This document shows positions 31,784-42,968 of a stretch of 64,000 nt of DNA, piece by piece. The stretch's first letter is position 1. Each line of letters begins with the position of its first letter. Both the position numbers and the translations under genes were made by a program. Source of the DNA: Terfezia claveryi (Eukaryota > Ascomycota > Pezizomycetes > Pezizales > Pezizaceae); assembly GCA_015179025.1 (NCBI GenBank), contig WHUX01000007.1, positions 682,001 to 746,000 on the forward strand, in the 5' to 3' direction. Under the pieces are notes generated by a model. That model did no database searches and was not told where the DNA came from. It was given only the letters and a program-made list of their open reading frames with translations.

Positions 31784-32962
31784 TTTTCCCGACTCATCAA
31801 CCTCCTCAGTCCTGGATTCGGAGATGGCGTGGGCGGCCATCGAGCGGTTTTTACGGAGGGGACATGCCGCAATAAAATGGTCTCCTTTCCCGCATGCTAT
31901 GCACAGCCCGTTCATTCGGCGGCGATCTCTCTCCTCCTGGGTTAACTGTGGCCTACCTGCGGATAGGTCCATAGGCGCGGCACCACCTGCCATGAGAGAG
32001 GTATGCGCGGGTTTGTTGGCCGAGGCCAGGACTTGGGCAGGCTTGTGGGTCGATTGCTGTTGTTGGTGTTGCTGTAGTTGGTGTTGCTGTAGTTGCTGAG
32101 GTGAGCGGGTGGCAGGGCGGAAGGTAAGGCAGTATCTCAACCTAGCCATCTGTTGTTCCACCCTGAATGCCTGGTCGATTAATTCGTTGAGACTCTTGGT
32201 CTCTGGGAGAGTGACCATGGCCTGTTGAAGTTCGTCATTCAGTCCCTCCTGGAACTGCTCGAGCTTTGACTGGTCGTTCCACAATACTTCTGCTGCCAGC
32301 CTGAAGAACTCTGCCACATATGTGGACAGATCCGAATTACGTTGTTTCAGGGCTCGGAGAGCTCGGCTAGCCGTGCCCACGGCATCGGGGTCCCTAAAAG
32401 CCCTGTCTAGAATAGCGAAGAGTGCTGGGATGCCATCCAGCTTAATCTCAGTCTCGAGGACATATGGCTGGATTTGATCTACTGCCTTACCCTCTAGCAG
32501 GGCAAAGACATAAGCCAATCAGTGTTGCTCAAATAGGAATCTGGCTGAGTCCCTATTGAGTTTGAGGTTTACCAAGTTCTTCCAAGCTCGGAGGCGGGCC
32601 CTATCCCCATTAAATTTAGGGGGGGTTGGAATACTTTCAGTTTTGGCAGCTGGTGCGGAGGGTGGGGTTGCCAACATAGCGGCTATAGCGTGGTTGAGGG
32701 TCTGGATCGTGGTTCGCTTGTTGGCCAGAGCGATGGTGGCATTGTCGAGGTCGTTTTGGAGTACTGTGATTTCTTCATCGGCGGATCTCAGTTTTCATTC
32801 CGCTACGGCCAAGCTATTGCCGAGTTTGGCCCCGATGGCATCTATGGCCTTGAAGATGTCGATGATCTCTCGACGATAGGTATTCAATTCATTCGGGCCA
32901 GAGAGTATAGGGGAGTTCCTCCAGGTTTGAAACCTGACAGCGGGTGGAGGGGTTCCGGACAT
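31766..32962 (-). pseudogene. GA-2 gag
   Basis: ATG at 32962 (MSGTPPPAVRF). A coiled-coil-like N-terminal part, capsid-like core (SDLSTYVAEFFRLAAE), an unusual QLQQHQ repeat linker at about 32050-32100, then CIACGKGDHFIAAC. In-frame TGAs near 32797 and at about 32519 break it, both consistent with CGA codons. It ends in a TAG inside the frameshift hairpin loop, as in GA-3. Confidence 0.87.
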
Positions 32963-32987
32963 GACAGCGTACCAGTTGGTCGAGAAT

Positions 32988-32996
32988 ATCCAACGT
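32988..32996 (-). other. GA-2 self-primer binding site
   Basis: The minus strand reads ACGTTGGAT, 2 nt from the 5' LTR, and its complement ATCCAACGT is in the same LTR (33293-33301 on this strand). The match extends to 10 nt with the adjoining base. Confidence 0.65.
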
Positions 32997-32998
32997 AG

Positions 32999-33481
32999 TG
33001 TAATGACGGCTCTGGGGGCAAGGCGACCAAGAGGTACACCAGGGCAAGGGCAAGGCTAGGATAACACACACGTAGGAACGCTATGTGTATTACCAGGGGG
33101 AGGCTGAGACGGGAGGCAAGGGCAAGAGGCAAGAGAGGCAGAGGGCAAGGGACACGAGATACGTGGAAGCAGTTGCCGTGTGTGTCAAGGGAGGCAGCTG
33201 GGCTGCAGAGACAAGGCGAGGCAAGGCAAGGAGGTGCACAAGGGAGATGCACCAACGTGGAGAGAAGCAAGGCCCTGTATTGGATATATAAGACGTTGGA
33301 TAGGGATCCAACGAGAGGGCGGAGAAACGAAGATATATATACATGATTCCAGGCCAAGGCCATGGAAGGAATAAGCTTTCCGAGATTTCCATCTCGGAAG
33401 CTAAGATAACAATCACCCATCGACGACACCTGAACAAGCCTGTTCGAGTGTCAAATCAAGACTAAGGGCACGGTTGTGACA
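32999..33481 (-). repeat. GA-2 5' LTR (483 bp)
   Basis: TGTAATGACGG...GGTTGTGACA on the plus strand. It lacks the GAGAGTC hairpin block that heads the GA-3, GA-4 and GA-5 LTRs. A purine/GGCAAG repeat tract lies at about 33110-33150 and a TATA element near 33335. Confidence 0.9.
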
Positions 33482-33642
33482 AATGATAATGATGGTTGTT
33501 ACACTATCCCCCCTTTAGGCTGGAGCTTCAGTGACTAGGAGGCCTGGACACAATAACTGGCAAAATCAATATAGAAGACAACAACAAGGGTAGAAATAAG
33601 AACCCCAACTCCAAACCATAACAAAGATATAGAGTCATGACA

Positions 33643-34464
33643 TCAGTCGACTAGGCGGGACTTCCTCAAGTATCGTTGGTGGAACAGACTAATGAGGTCC
33701 TGTGCATTCTCCAAGTCCTCTGCAGGTTGCCAGGTAGCCTCCTCGTCCCCTAACTACTTGACCTTATACTGAACTCATCCATAGCGTTTCCTTGAGTCCA
33801 GTACCTCCTCAACCTCCCACTCCTCTTTACCTGCGATCATTACTAGAGGAGGTGGGGGGTGCTTTTGCCCGGGAAGGGGATCGTCGGCGGCTGGCTTAAT
33901 CTTCGAGACATAAACGACCAGATGGCGCTTGATATCCTTGGGAAAACTCAGCCGATAAGCATGAGTGCCCATAGCTGCCAACACCTTATAGGGGCCTAGG
34001 AACTTGTGATCCAACTTGCGAGAGGGTCGTTCTGTCCAGAAGTGTCTGCTAGAGAGCTATACCTTGTCTCCTGGTTGGTATTTGAGGGCCGGTAACCTAA
34101 ACTTATTGGCATATTCTGCTTGTCTGACCTGAGCATAAACTAACTCAGCCTTTAGGGTAGAGTGGAGTTTAGAAATCTGCGTGGCGAACTCCTTGGCTGG
34201 GGCATTCTCCCTGGCCTTGCGCAGAGGTGCCAGGGAGTCTACGAACCGAGGGTGCTAGCCATAATTGGCCAGGAATGGGGAGGTCTTCAGGGTCTCCAAG
34301 AAGTGGTTGTTAGCAGAGAATTCGCAGGTGGCCAGCAATGAAACCCAGTTATTCTGCTGGTAATTGATGTACGCCCTCAGATATTGCTCCATGATGGCGT
34401 TCATACGTTCTGACTGGCCATCAGTCTGAGGGTGGTATGCCATAGACAGGTGTACTTCGATACC
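33643..34464 (-). pseudogene. GA-1 pol C-terminus: integrase end and chromodomain
   Basis: The minus strand contains [13 protein letters not shown] (catalytic Glu), [37 protein letters not shown], and the chromodomain EEWEVEEVLDSRKRYG with stops at 33775 and inside it. The natural stop is TGA at 33643-33645. It is cut at 34464 by GA-4; the other half resumes at 55849. Confidence 0.85.
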
Positions 34465-35002
34465 TGTCACAACCATCCTTTCCTAGCCGGGTTTGAGAGT
34501 CAGATGGGATTCCGTCTGACTCTCGTTATTGTTGATTGATATCGTTGTTATCTCTGTTCCCGAGATAAGGGGTCTCGGGAACCTTATTCCTTTCGGTGGC
34601 CTTGGCTAGGAAGGAAGCCTATATATATAGCTTGCTCTCTCCGCCCTCTCGTTAGATCCCCATCCAATGTCTTGTATACCCAATACAGGACCTTGCTTCT
34701 CCCAGCACTTGTGCACCTCCCTTGTGCACATCCTTGTCTTGTACAAAACAACTCTGCAGCACAGCAGCCTCCCTTGACACACATGGCAACTGCCTCCACA
34801 TGTCTCGTGTCTCTTGCCCTCTGCCTCTCTTGCCTCTTGCCCTTGCCTCCTGTCTCAGCCTTCACACACATAGCGTTCCTACGTGTGTCTTACCCTAGCC
34901 TTTCCCCAGATCACACACATAGTGCTCCTACGTGTGCAATTCCCTCTTGCTACTGACCCGGTGTACCCCTTGGTCGCCTTGTCCCCCAGAGCCCTCGTTA
35001 CA
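34465..35002 (+). repeat. GA-4 5' LTR (538 bp)
   Basis: TGTCACAACC...CGTTACA. GAGAGTCAGATGG/CCGTCTGACTCTC hairpin near the start, CCCGAGA/TCTCGGG hairpin at about 34560-34580, TATATATATA near 34619-34629 and the putative self-primer ATCCAATGT at 34662-34670. Confidence 0.92.
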
Positions 35003-35004
35003 CT

Positions 35005-35013
35005 ACATTGGAT
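35005..35013 (+). other. GA-4 self-primer binding site
   Basis: ACATTGGAT, 2 nt past the LTR, is complementary to ATCCAATGT in the LTR. Compared with GA-3 both partners changed (CG to CA here, CG to TG there), and pairing is preserved. Confidence 0.65.
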
Positions 35014-35033
35014 CTTTCAGACCAACCGGTACA

Positions 35034-35350
35034 ATGTCCGCGAACATTACACTACCCACCGATAGATTCGCAGCCTGGAGGGCGACTCCGATCCCATCAG
35101 ACCCGGCAGAACTATCAATATACCGACGAACTGTGATCAAGATCTTCACAGACACTTATGCCATTGGCGAACAATAAGGAGTGGACCTCCAGAAAGCCGA
35201 AAGGCGAATCCGAAAAGCCGAAGACGAAATAACCCTTCTCCGAGAAGATGCAGCAGAGGACAGGATAACCATCCAGAGATTGACTCGCGCTTTAGACCTG
35301 GCCGATGGTCCAAAGAACCAGAAAACACAAGACCTACCAACCTCGCCCAA
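35034..35350 (+). pseudogene. GA-4 gag, 5' part
   Basis: ATG at 35034 (MSANITLPTDRF), highly similar to GA-3 gag. A TAA at about 35175 interrupts it. It is cut at 35350 by GA-5 after DLPTSP; the reading resumes at 50442 in PKFNGDQGRLRAW. Confidence 0.87.
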
Positions 35351-35850
35351 TGTAACGATGGCTCCGGGGACAAGGCGACCAAGGGGTACGTCGGGGTAAG
35401 GGCAAGGCTAGGGTGACACACACGTAGGAACGCTATGTGTATGACTAGGGGAAAAGGCTAGGATGGGGGCAAGGGCGAGGGCGAGAGAGGCAGAGGGCAA
35501 GGGGTACGAGACACGCGGAGGCAGTTGCCGCGTGTGTCGGAGGGAGGCAGCTGTGCTGCAGAGTAGTTCACGAGACAAGGGGGGGGTGCACAAGGAAGGT
35601 GCACAAGCACTGGGAGAGGCAAGGTCCTGTATTGGATATACAAGATGTTGGATGGGGATCCAATGAGAGGGCGGAGAGAGCAAGCTATATATACAGGCTT
35701 CCTTCCTGGCCAAGGCCACCGGAAGGAATAAGGTTCCCGAGACCCCCTATCTTGGGAACAGAGATAACAACGATATCAATCAACAATAACGAGAGACAGA
35801 CGGAATCCCGTCTGACTCTCAAACCTGGCTAGGAAAGGATGGTTGTGACC
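35351..35850 (-). repeat. GA-5 3' LTR (500 bp)
   Basis: Starts TGTAACGATGG on the plus strand; the other terminal base is C where CA/TG rules predict A. It has the GAGAGACAGACGG/CCGTCTGACTCTC hairpin near 35790-35820. A purine tract follows at 35851-35866. Confidence 0.9.
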
Positions 35851-36033
35851 CTATCCCCCCTTTAGGCTCGGAGCCCTAGCGACGCAAGGCAAGGCGAAAA
35901 AAAAACTAACAAATAAGACAGGCGAATAACCAATAACCCATAACATAACCCCAACACCGGACAACCTGACAACAACAGAAACAACAATCATAATTCCAAC
36001 TCCAAATCAACGAAGACAAGACAAAAATATCAT

Positions 36034-37871
36034 TCAGCTGGGTGAGGCTTGAGAGGGTAATGCTGGTGGAATATAGTGACCAGGTCAAGGGCGTTTTTCA
36101 GATCCTCTGCTAGTTGCCAGGTAGTCTTCTCGTCCCCTAACTATTTGACCTTGTACTGAACTCGTCCATAGCGCTTCCTGGAGTCCAGTACCTCCTCAAC
36201 CTCCCACTACTCTTCACCTGCAATCACCATGGAAGGAGGGGGAGAGTGCTCTTGCCCTGGAAGGGGATCGTCGGCGGCTGGCTTGATCTCCGAGACATGA
36301 ACGACCGGATGGCGCTTGATCTCCCTGGGAAACCTCAGTCGGTAAGCATGAGTGCCCATAGCCGCTAACACCTCGTAGAGACCTAGAAACTTGTGATCCA
36401 GCTTATGGGAGGGCCGTTCTATCCGGAAGTGTCTGCTAGAAAGCCATACCTTGTCTCCAGGCTGGTACCTTGGGGCTGGTAACCGTGATCCATTGGCATA
36501 TTCTGCTTGCCTAGCCTGGGCATACCCTAGCTTAGCCTTCAGGGTACGGTGGAGTTCAGCGATTCCAGCTGCCAATTCCTTAGCCGGGGGATGGGCTTTC
36601 TGCAGAGGCGCTAAGGTATCCACGAATTGGGGGTGCCAACCGTAATTGGCCAGGAAGGGAGAGGTTTTCGAGGACTCCGAGAACTAGTTGTTGGCGGCGA
36701 ATTCGCAAGTTGCCAGTAACGAAACCCAGTTGTCCTGCTGGTAATTGATGAAAGCCCTCAGATACTGCTCCATAATGGCGTTCATCCTCTCCGATTGGCC
36801 GTCTGTCTGGGGGTGGTAAGCTGTTGACAGATGAACTTTAATCCCCAGAAGTTCGCAGAAGGCTTGCTAGAATTCTGAGGTAAACTGGGGGCCATGGTCA
36901 GATACGATCGATTCAGGGAGGCCATGGTATCAGAATATTTTATTGAGGTAGAGATTGGCTAACTCTGGGGCAGAGCAGGTATCCCAGCAAGGTATAACAT
37001 GCCTCATTTTCGTCAACCGATCCACCACCATCAAGATGGCATTGAACCCCGAATCTTCCGGCAACCCTGTTACAAAGTCCATCGTCAGGTGCAGCCACGG
37101 CCGATTAGGGATATCCAGAGGTTTCAGGATCCCATATGGGGCGTGGCGGACAGGCTTAGCACATTTGCAAACATGGCAGTTCCGTATGTACTGCTCTACG
37201 TCCTTCCGTTGGTCGATTCATGTGTACTCCCTGGCTAGAAGCTCTAACGTTTTGGCCACTCTAGGGTGACCTGCAACCAGGCTGTCATGGTGTTCCTTGA
37301 TCAATCGAAGGCGCAGCTCTCCTTCCGGCACATACAGCCATTCGAGGTGGTAGAGGAGTTCTTCCTGAAGGGTACACTCGGCTAGGGAGATTTTGGGGTG
37401 GCGGCGCTGGCCAGAATCCACTGCAGCGATAATTTCCTTGGCTAAGGGGTCATCCTCGTATGCCCATCTCACCAGTTGTCAAAGGTCGACTTCTATGGCA
37501 GCCTCGGCTTCCGCATCAACCTCAGCATTAGTGAGGACATTGGCCGCCAGATCAAGGTTTTCGGGCTTCAATACTACCTGATTTTGGTATTTTAGCCTTT
37601 CATCCCCCCCCTTAGGGAGATCTCCTGATCTCCGAGTTAACGCATCGGGCTTGCCACTAGCTTTTCCAGGACAGTACTTAATCTTAAAGTTGAACTGAGA
37701 GAGGAATTCCGACCACCTGGCCTGCCGTCAGTTGAGCAGCTTAGTGGTGGTAAAGTACTCAAGGTTTTCATGGTCGGAAAGTACTTCGATAATCCCCTTG
37801 GCTGACTCTAGGTGTGGCCTCTATTCCTTGAATGCTCGCACGATAGCTATCAGCTCCTTGTCGTAGATCTC
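36034..37871 (-). pseudogene. GA-5 pol: RNase H end, integrase, chromodomain
   Basis: The minus strand from 37871: RNase H end ([21 protein letters not shown]), a short Ala-acidic linker (about 37490-37530), H2C2 (HHDSLVAGHPRVAK...CHVCKCAKP), the core with MDFVTGLPED, SDHGPQF and DGQSERMN, then the chromodomain. Stops occur near 37735, 37480, 37218, 36870, 36686 and 36207. The pol stop is TGA at 36034-36036. GB-2 cuts it at 37871. Confidence 0.86.
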
Positions 37872-38549
37872 TGTAATGGAGAACGTTGTTTCATTGCTTA
37901 TATAATTGATTATATACTTTTGTATTTCCTATATTACTACTATGTTATATAACTAAGTTCTCGGTTGAAGGACTAGCCTTCTACCACCTCCTATTACTTT
38001 ATAAGCGTCCATAGCACGCGGAATTTGCCATGGGAAGTTCCATGGCACTTGCCATATGAAGACACCCTCATTATAGCCGCGTGACCTCTGTTTAAGGCGT
38101 GTGAGTCACTACTATGGCCACATGACCATTGTTTAAGGCATGTGACTCATTACTATGGCCACATGACCCCTTTTGTACAGCGCACCACCTTCTAGTGTGC
38201 CACTCTTTATTGTATTTATTTCTTTAGTCATCAGATCTCAGAGGAGTATAAATAGGCCGCTGGATTCCCTCTGGAATCCACAGAAAGACAAGAAGCAACC
38301 AAGCAAGCATTCAGAGCAAGCAAGCCTATATTCCGATCAGATCAAGATCATATAGCTTAGATAGCACATATCATATAAGATAGATTACACCAGTTAATTA
38401 CTGTTCCCTTTGGGAACGTCCCACATAGTAATCTCTCTACCCTTCTGAGGTCTTACCTCAGCAGAACCGAAATACACAAACGTCCGTGCCTACGGATATA
38501 GATTGTATAAACAGTACCGAATGAATACTATCTAGTACCATTCATTACA
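37872..38549 (+). repeat. GB-2 5' LTR (678 bp)
   Basis: TGTAATGGAGAACG...CCATTCATTACA. Short hairpins include GGATTCC/GGAATCC (about 38262-38280), GTTCCC/GGGAAC (about 38403-38417) and CTGAGGT/ACCTCAG (about 38444-38461). The sequence right after it is T-rich with no TGG-type primer site. Confidence 0.93.
38090..38254 (+). promoter_or_regulatory. GB LTR U3 repeats and TATA box
   Basis: Two 41-bp direct repeats (38090-38130, 38131-38170) starting GTTTAAGGC and containing CTATGGCCACATGACC, with a partial third unit upstream, precede TATAAATA at 38247-38254. The repeats may be enhancer-like; the role is inferred. The TRIM-like element in GB-3 landed inside this repeat. Confidence 0.6.
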
Positions 38550-38775
38550 TTTTTTTTAACTCACTTACCTAATCTTTACTCTTAAATCCAAGGCCTGATC
38601 AACCTTCGGATACCTTTATTACACTCATGCAAGTGTATACAATTCGACACCCAAGTGCACATATAAAATCGTTATCGTTATTCAATTAGCTAGCCAACAA
38701 AATCCAACAAACGAAATATCAGACTCTCAACTGCAGAACATCAACAAAAGACTTAGAAGCAAGCTAAGCAGAGCT

Positions 38776-39378
38776 CTAATGGGTAGTGGTATCCCACATT
38801 AAACAATCCCACCCTCGTTCACAACACTTTTCCCAATAAGATCGACAACTCATCTTGCACTCTTGGCAACCGCCATTACATCTGTACCTGTAAATCCAGT
38901 ACACCATTGAAAAACCGGCCCTCCAAGTCCCAGGAATAATTGGTCTAAACAACCAAGCATCGCAATCCCAAGGCTCAAATCTCGCTGCCTCCACTGCAGC
39001 CATTTCCTCCAGAAAAGAATTACCTCCATCAGAACCTTCCTTAGGCCCAGACATCTCTACCAATACCTCTGCGCCCCCAACGTCTACCTCAACACACCAA
39101 TCAGAAAACGTGACACTCTTGCCGGAAGAACTAGAACTAGATTCTAGACCAGTAGACGAAGAAAAACCAGGACCATAAGAAACATCAGGATCCTGACATC
39201 CAGCCTCACCAGCCTCGTGAACCACCAAGCCAATAGAACCGTCAGTCGAACGGAGATCATAAGGATCATCAGCCACCACACTATCAGCACAGAAATGTGC
39301 CAAAGAAGAAAAGTAACTCGACGATCGTATCGTATAACCAGCTGCATTTGGTTGCAGACAGATGACGAAATCAGACAT
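38776..39378 (-). CDS. Antisense ORF upstream of GB-2 gag (function unknown)
   Basis: 200 codons, ATG at 39378, TAG at 38776, on the strand opposite to the retroelement. The gag ATG (39380) is separated from this ATG by a single base. N-terminal part is Ser/Gly/Asp-rich (ESSSSSSGKSVTFSDW), the middle acidic, and the last ~40 residues aromatic and Cys-rich (CNGGCQECKMSC, WEKCCERGWDC). No signal peptide or known domain is recognised. A hand comparison with GB-1 gives about 28 substitutions in 603 bp, about 19 changing the residue, and no indel. A zinc-binding C-terminus is possible. Confidence 0.6.
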   Translation of the reverse strand: MSDFVICLQPNAAGYTIRSSSYFSSLAHFCADSVVADDPYDLRSTDGSIGLVVHEAGEAGCQDPDVSYGPGFSSSTGLESSSSSSGKSVTFSDWCVEVDVGGAEVLVEMSGPKEGSDGGNSFLEEMAAVEAARFEPWDCDAWLFRPIIPGTWRAGFSMVYWIYRYRCNGGCQECKMSCRSYWEKCCERGWDCLMWDTTTH

Positions 39379-39379
39379 A

Positions 39380-41133
39380 ATGGCATCTGAACTTAGTAAG
39401 AAGACTAAGAGGTCGAGATAGTTAACTATGTTACCCGAAGATATTAAGAAATTAGTAGAAGAAACTCCCAGAAAGACCAGATTTATAGTTCCTAACACAG
39501 AAGGGGAAATAAATCTGCCCATGGATATAGAATTAGGAGAACCAGGTGGAGCAGGAACCAAACTATATTTTAGTATGGCTTTACCTCTCGCACCAGAAGA
39601 ATTTTGGGACAGACATCTTCTAACAATTGAGGAGATTTTGAAATATACTTGCTCAATGGGACATGCCCAACAGTATCATCCTGATGATACTCGACTCTTA
39701 ATGGAAGCCATAGCAAAACACTACTTATGGCTAACACCTTACCCATTCAAAGAAGAAGACTTAGAAATGAACGCATTTTTAAGTAAAGAATTAAGGAAAC
39801 CTGTTGTACCACTTTTAAGAAAACCAAATTGGGTAATAAATAACTGGGAAGAAATAATAGCATTCATGATGAGCGGCACTCATCTAGAAGAATCAGCACA
39901 TACCATGGAGGATTTTTTCAATTCTAGCAAAGAACTTCCAGGAGCGTTCCTGAGAACACCAAAAGATCAATCGAAAGGCAAAGGTCGAGCACCTGAGCCA
40001 CCAGAAAGGAGGACTGGGTCAGCCAAAGAACTAGACGACAAAGACCAACCACCAGAAGATATAGAATTACCAGAAGACGATGATGATCTAGATACAGGAC
40101 TAAACCAACAGAAGCAGAAAACACAAGGAGGAGGACGAGACCCCGATGATAGCGGAGATGATAGCTCGGACTCTGATAAGGCATCGTCAGTTGCAAGTCA
40201 AACTCTTAAAAGAAAACCCAAATGAGGAAAGTCAGTTGAACACCAGCAATGGGAATCTACAACAGGAATGGTTACAACGGGTAACCATGAAGCAACGAAT
40301 GCTTTAAAAGGAATAAAGATTGATATGCCAGAAAAATTAAGAGGAGAAGACAAAAAATGGCAAGACTCACAATATTTTGACTCTTGGGCCACAGCAATGC
40401 AACATTAGTTTGTTCTCAAAAGAATAGATTAAGAAGGCGCTTCAGCTCTGGAAATTGTTGGATTCAGAATGGAAGGAAGCGCGCTCACTACTTATAATCA
40501 GTTCCTAAGAGAAAAAGGAAAGAATGCAACATTCTTTGGTTTCATACTAGTGCTAAGGGATTTTCTGATACCCTCTACTAGTAAGGACATTTTGTGGAAA
40601 CGATGGGAGACAGCCACACCATACAAGGATGGACGTCACATGGGAATCAAACAGTTTGCCAACTGGCTTACTGAAATGCAAATCAAATTGATTGACAAGA
40701 ATGGCAAACAATCAATATTGCAGGAAGTAAAAAGAAGGAAGTTTCTTAATCACCTGCCGCCATACATGTCAGCTACATTAATTCCTTTAATTAAAGAAGA
40801 ATGGTCATATGATCAGCTCATGCATCAAGCAGAGTCAGATGAAGCTTCCAAGAAGGATATTGCCCCGCCGCCCACAACGAATACATCCCGACGACAACAC
40901 CCTCGGAATGAAAATCGAAGTCACGATCCACGCAGGAACCAGAATCAATGACAAAAAACAGGATTTAATCCTAGCAGCAATCCCAATACCAAACCCAACA
41001 CAGAAAATCGGAAGGACTCAGATTGGGACACCATACAAAAAAATTGGATCAGAAGACGAAGATGCAATTAATTAGAGACAAGAAATGTCTATGGTGTTGG
41101 AACCCTGGACACTCCTACAAGGACTATAGCAAA
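39380..41133 (+). pseudogene. GB-2 gag
   Basis: ATG at 39380. Stops: TAG 39419-39421, TGA 40223-40225, TAG 40406-40408, TAA about 40430 and TGA 40949-40951, plus a 1-nt deletion near 41033. The 265-codon open part starting at 39428 ends in an acidic/Ser-rich tail. The capsid-like part is 40469-40951. The knuckle at 41086-41127 reads CLWCWNPGHSYKDY, with the final Cys changed to Tyr by G to A. Stops at 40406 and 40949 coincide with stops in GB-1. Confidence 0.83.
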
Positions 41134-42968
41134 CGAAAAAATAAGGTACCCATGCATACAGCCCACAAGATTTAGCTATGCCGATAGCACAAGGATAAAA
41201 ACAACAAGGATAAAATCAAGGAACGACCCTTGTCAAGACAGGTACCAGATTTTAGCAAGGTATTCGTTAAAGCTAACGAACACCCGCATTAGCTTTAATT
41301 GATCTCCAAACGAAGGGAGGGACTTAATCAATTCTCAATTTGTACACCTATACAAAATACAACTAGAAGTATCGAGAAGAAATCATTAAGTACTGCAATT
41401 AAAGGCTCAAAAGGAAGATAGACAAAGCTTGTACTATCAAACTTGATTGGATAGGTTATGTAGAAGAACGAACGTTCTATGTAGCTCATTTGACTGGATG
41501 GGACATGATACTAGGAGAACCTGCTCTCAGCAAAGTGCGAGCAATAATTCCTGCCCATCAGGAACCAGTTACTATCCAACCGGAAAATATTCCTCGATTC
41601 CAGCTAAGTGTATGGAAGGGATCTAGAACTATGGCGAATAGTATAAGATCAGCATATATACAGGTTAGCTGCGAATCAGTTACAGATTATAGTGAACTGG
41701 ATAATTGGGAAAATATTAGTGACGCAGAAGAAACCGATTCAGAAAGAGAACTCGTGACAGCTGTTTCTATGGTACAGAAACAATTCAACCCTGTAACGGA
41801 GTTTCCCTTATTATTTCCCAAGACAATTCTACGGGAATTACCTCCACTAAGAAAAATTAATCACTCTATCAAACCAAAAGCAGGAGCTACTTGGATACCA
41901 AAATGGCAACCCTCAGGACATCGATTTAGACAACAAATCCATGACAAATTAGTCGAAGAAGAAGCATCAGGTCACATATATAGAGTAGAAAATGATACAA
42001 ATGCTGTAGTCATGTTCACTATCCCTAAACGAGATAAACCGGAAGAAGCCAGACATGTCAATGACTGTCGAGACCGCAATTTAGCCGTCGAACCGGACTA
42101 CACCCCATTGCCAGATATTAATGAAGCAATTGAACTAGTAGCGGAGAGTCCCATTTGGACTAAGCTCGACTTAGCCGACGGATTTTTTAATATCAGGAAC
42201 AATAAAGAATCTGAGCAACACTCTACCTTTTTATGTCACATGGGATATTTCAGAAGTAGAGTTATGCAACAAGGGGATCATAACACACCTGCTACCATGG
42301 TTCGTATTATGCATGAAATTTTTAAGGACATGGTCTATAAAAATTTAATCATCTATATTGATGATATTATTATATTCTCTAAAACGTATGAAGAACATAT
42401 AGAATTATTGAAGAAAGTACTTCAACATCTACAGGATGAGAAATTCTATCTCAAAGAAAGCAAATGCCAGTTCTTTACTCCAAGATTGGAAATCTTAGGA
42501 CGTTTTGACATCAGATGGATTACATGTAGACCCGAAGAAGAGGACTACTATATTAACATTTCCAATTCCTACAAGGAAAAAGGATCTTAGAGGATTTCTT
42601 GGAATCGTTAATTATTTAGCAGATTTATTCCTGACTTGGCATTGTATGCGAGCACCCGTCAGAACTGCAAGGAGAACAAAGAAATGGGAATAGACAGATA
42701 CTCATAACACAGCGTTTGAAAAACTCAAGGAACTCGTGAATTCCCCACATGTTTTAAAACCCTGGAATAATAAATCTACTGAACCCAAATATTTAGTCTA
42801 TGATGCTAGTGATATAGGACTAGGATCTTGGATAGGTCAAGGACCGTTGACACATATCAGACCATTATGCTTCCACTCTAGAAAATTTAATCCAGCACAA
42901 CTCAATTATCCTACCTTTCAAAAAAATTATTAGCGATTATTGACTCATTAAAATTTTTTGAAGCATAA
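41134..42968 (+). pseudogene. GB-2 pol: protease and RT
   Basis: The protease motif is ALIDLQTKGG near 41290-41320, followed by a 1-nt deletion. From 41490 a 366-codon frame runs through GWDMILGEPALSKV, an acidic linker and RT: FTIPKRDKPEEARHVNDCRD, LDLADGFFNIR, and intact YIDD at 42354-42365. A 1-nt deletion at 42501-42502 shifts the frame after RLEILG. The RT/RNase H boundary has TAA at 42966-42968, shared with GB-1. Confidence 0.88.

Larger units (their letters stand above)
9403..33481 (-). mobile_element. GA-2, Ty3/gypsy chromovirus inserted in the GA-1 LTR
   Basis: LTRs at 9403-9885 and 32999-33481 (both 483 bp) are flanked by AATGA at 9398-9402 and 33482-33486. Internal order on the minus strand: primer site, gag, frameshift signal, protease, RT, RNase H, integrase, chromodomain, purine tract. 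It is interrupted by GB-1 (10379-25781) and by the foldback insertion (27705-30248). Many in-frame stops make it inactive. Confidence 0.93.

Noticed and set aside
38550..38600. tRNA primer-binding site for GB
   Set aside because: The LTR is followed by a T run and AACTCACTTACC with no TGG and no complement found in its own LTR; I could not assign a primer.
38776..39561. A 261-codon version of the antisense ORF starting at 39561
   Set aside because: The part upstream of 39378 is the reverse strand of gag and is not needed; the ATG at 39378 matches the start shared with GB-1.
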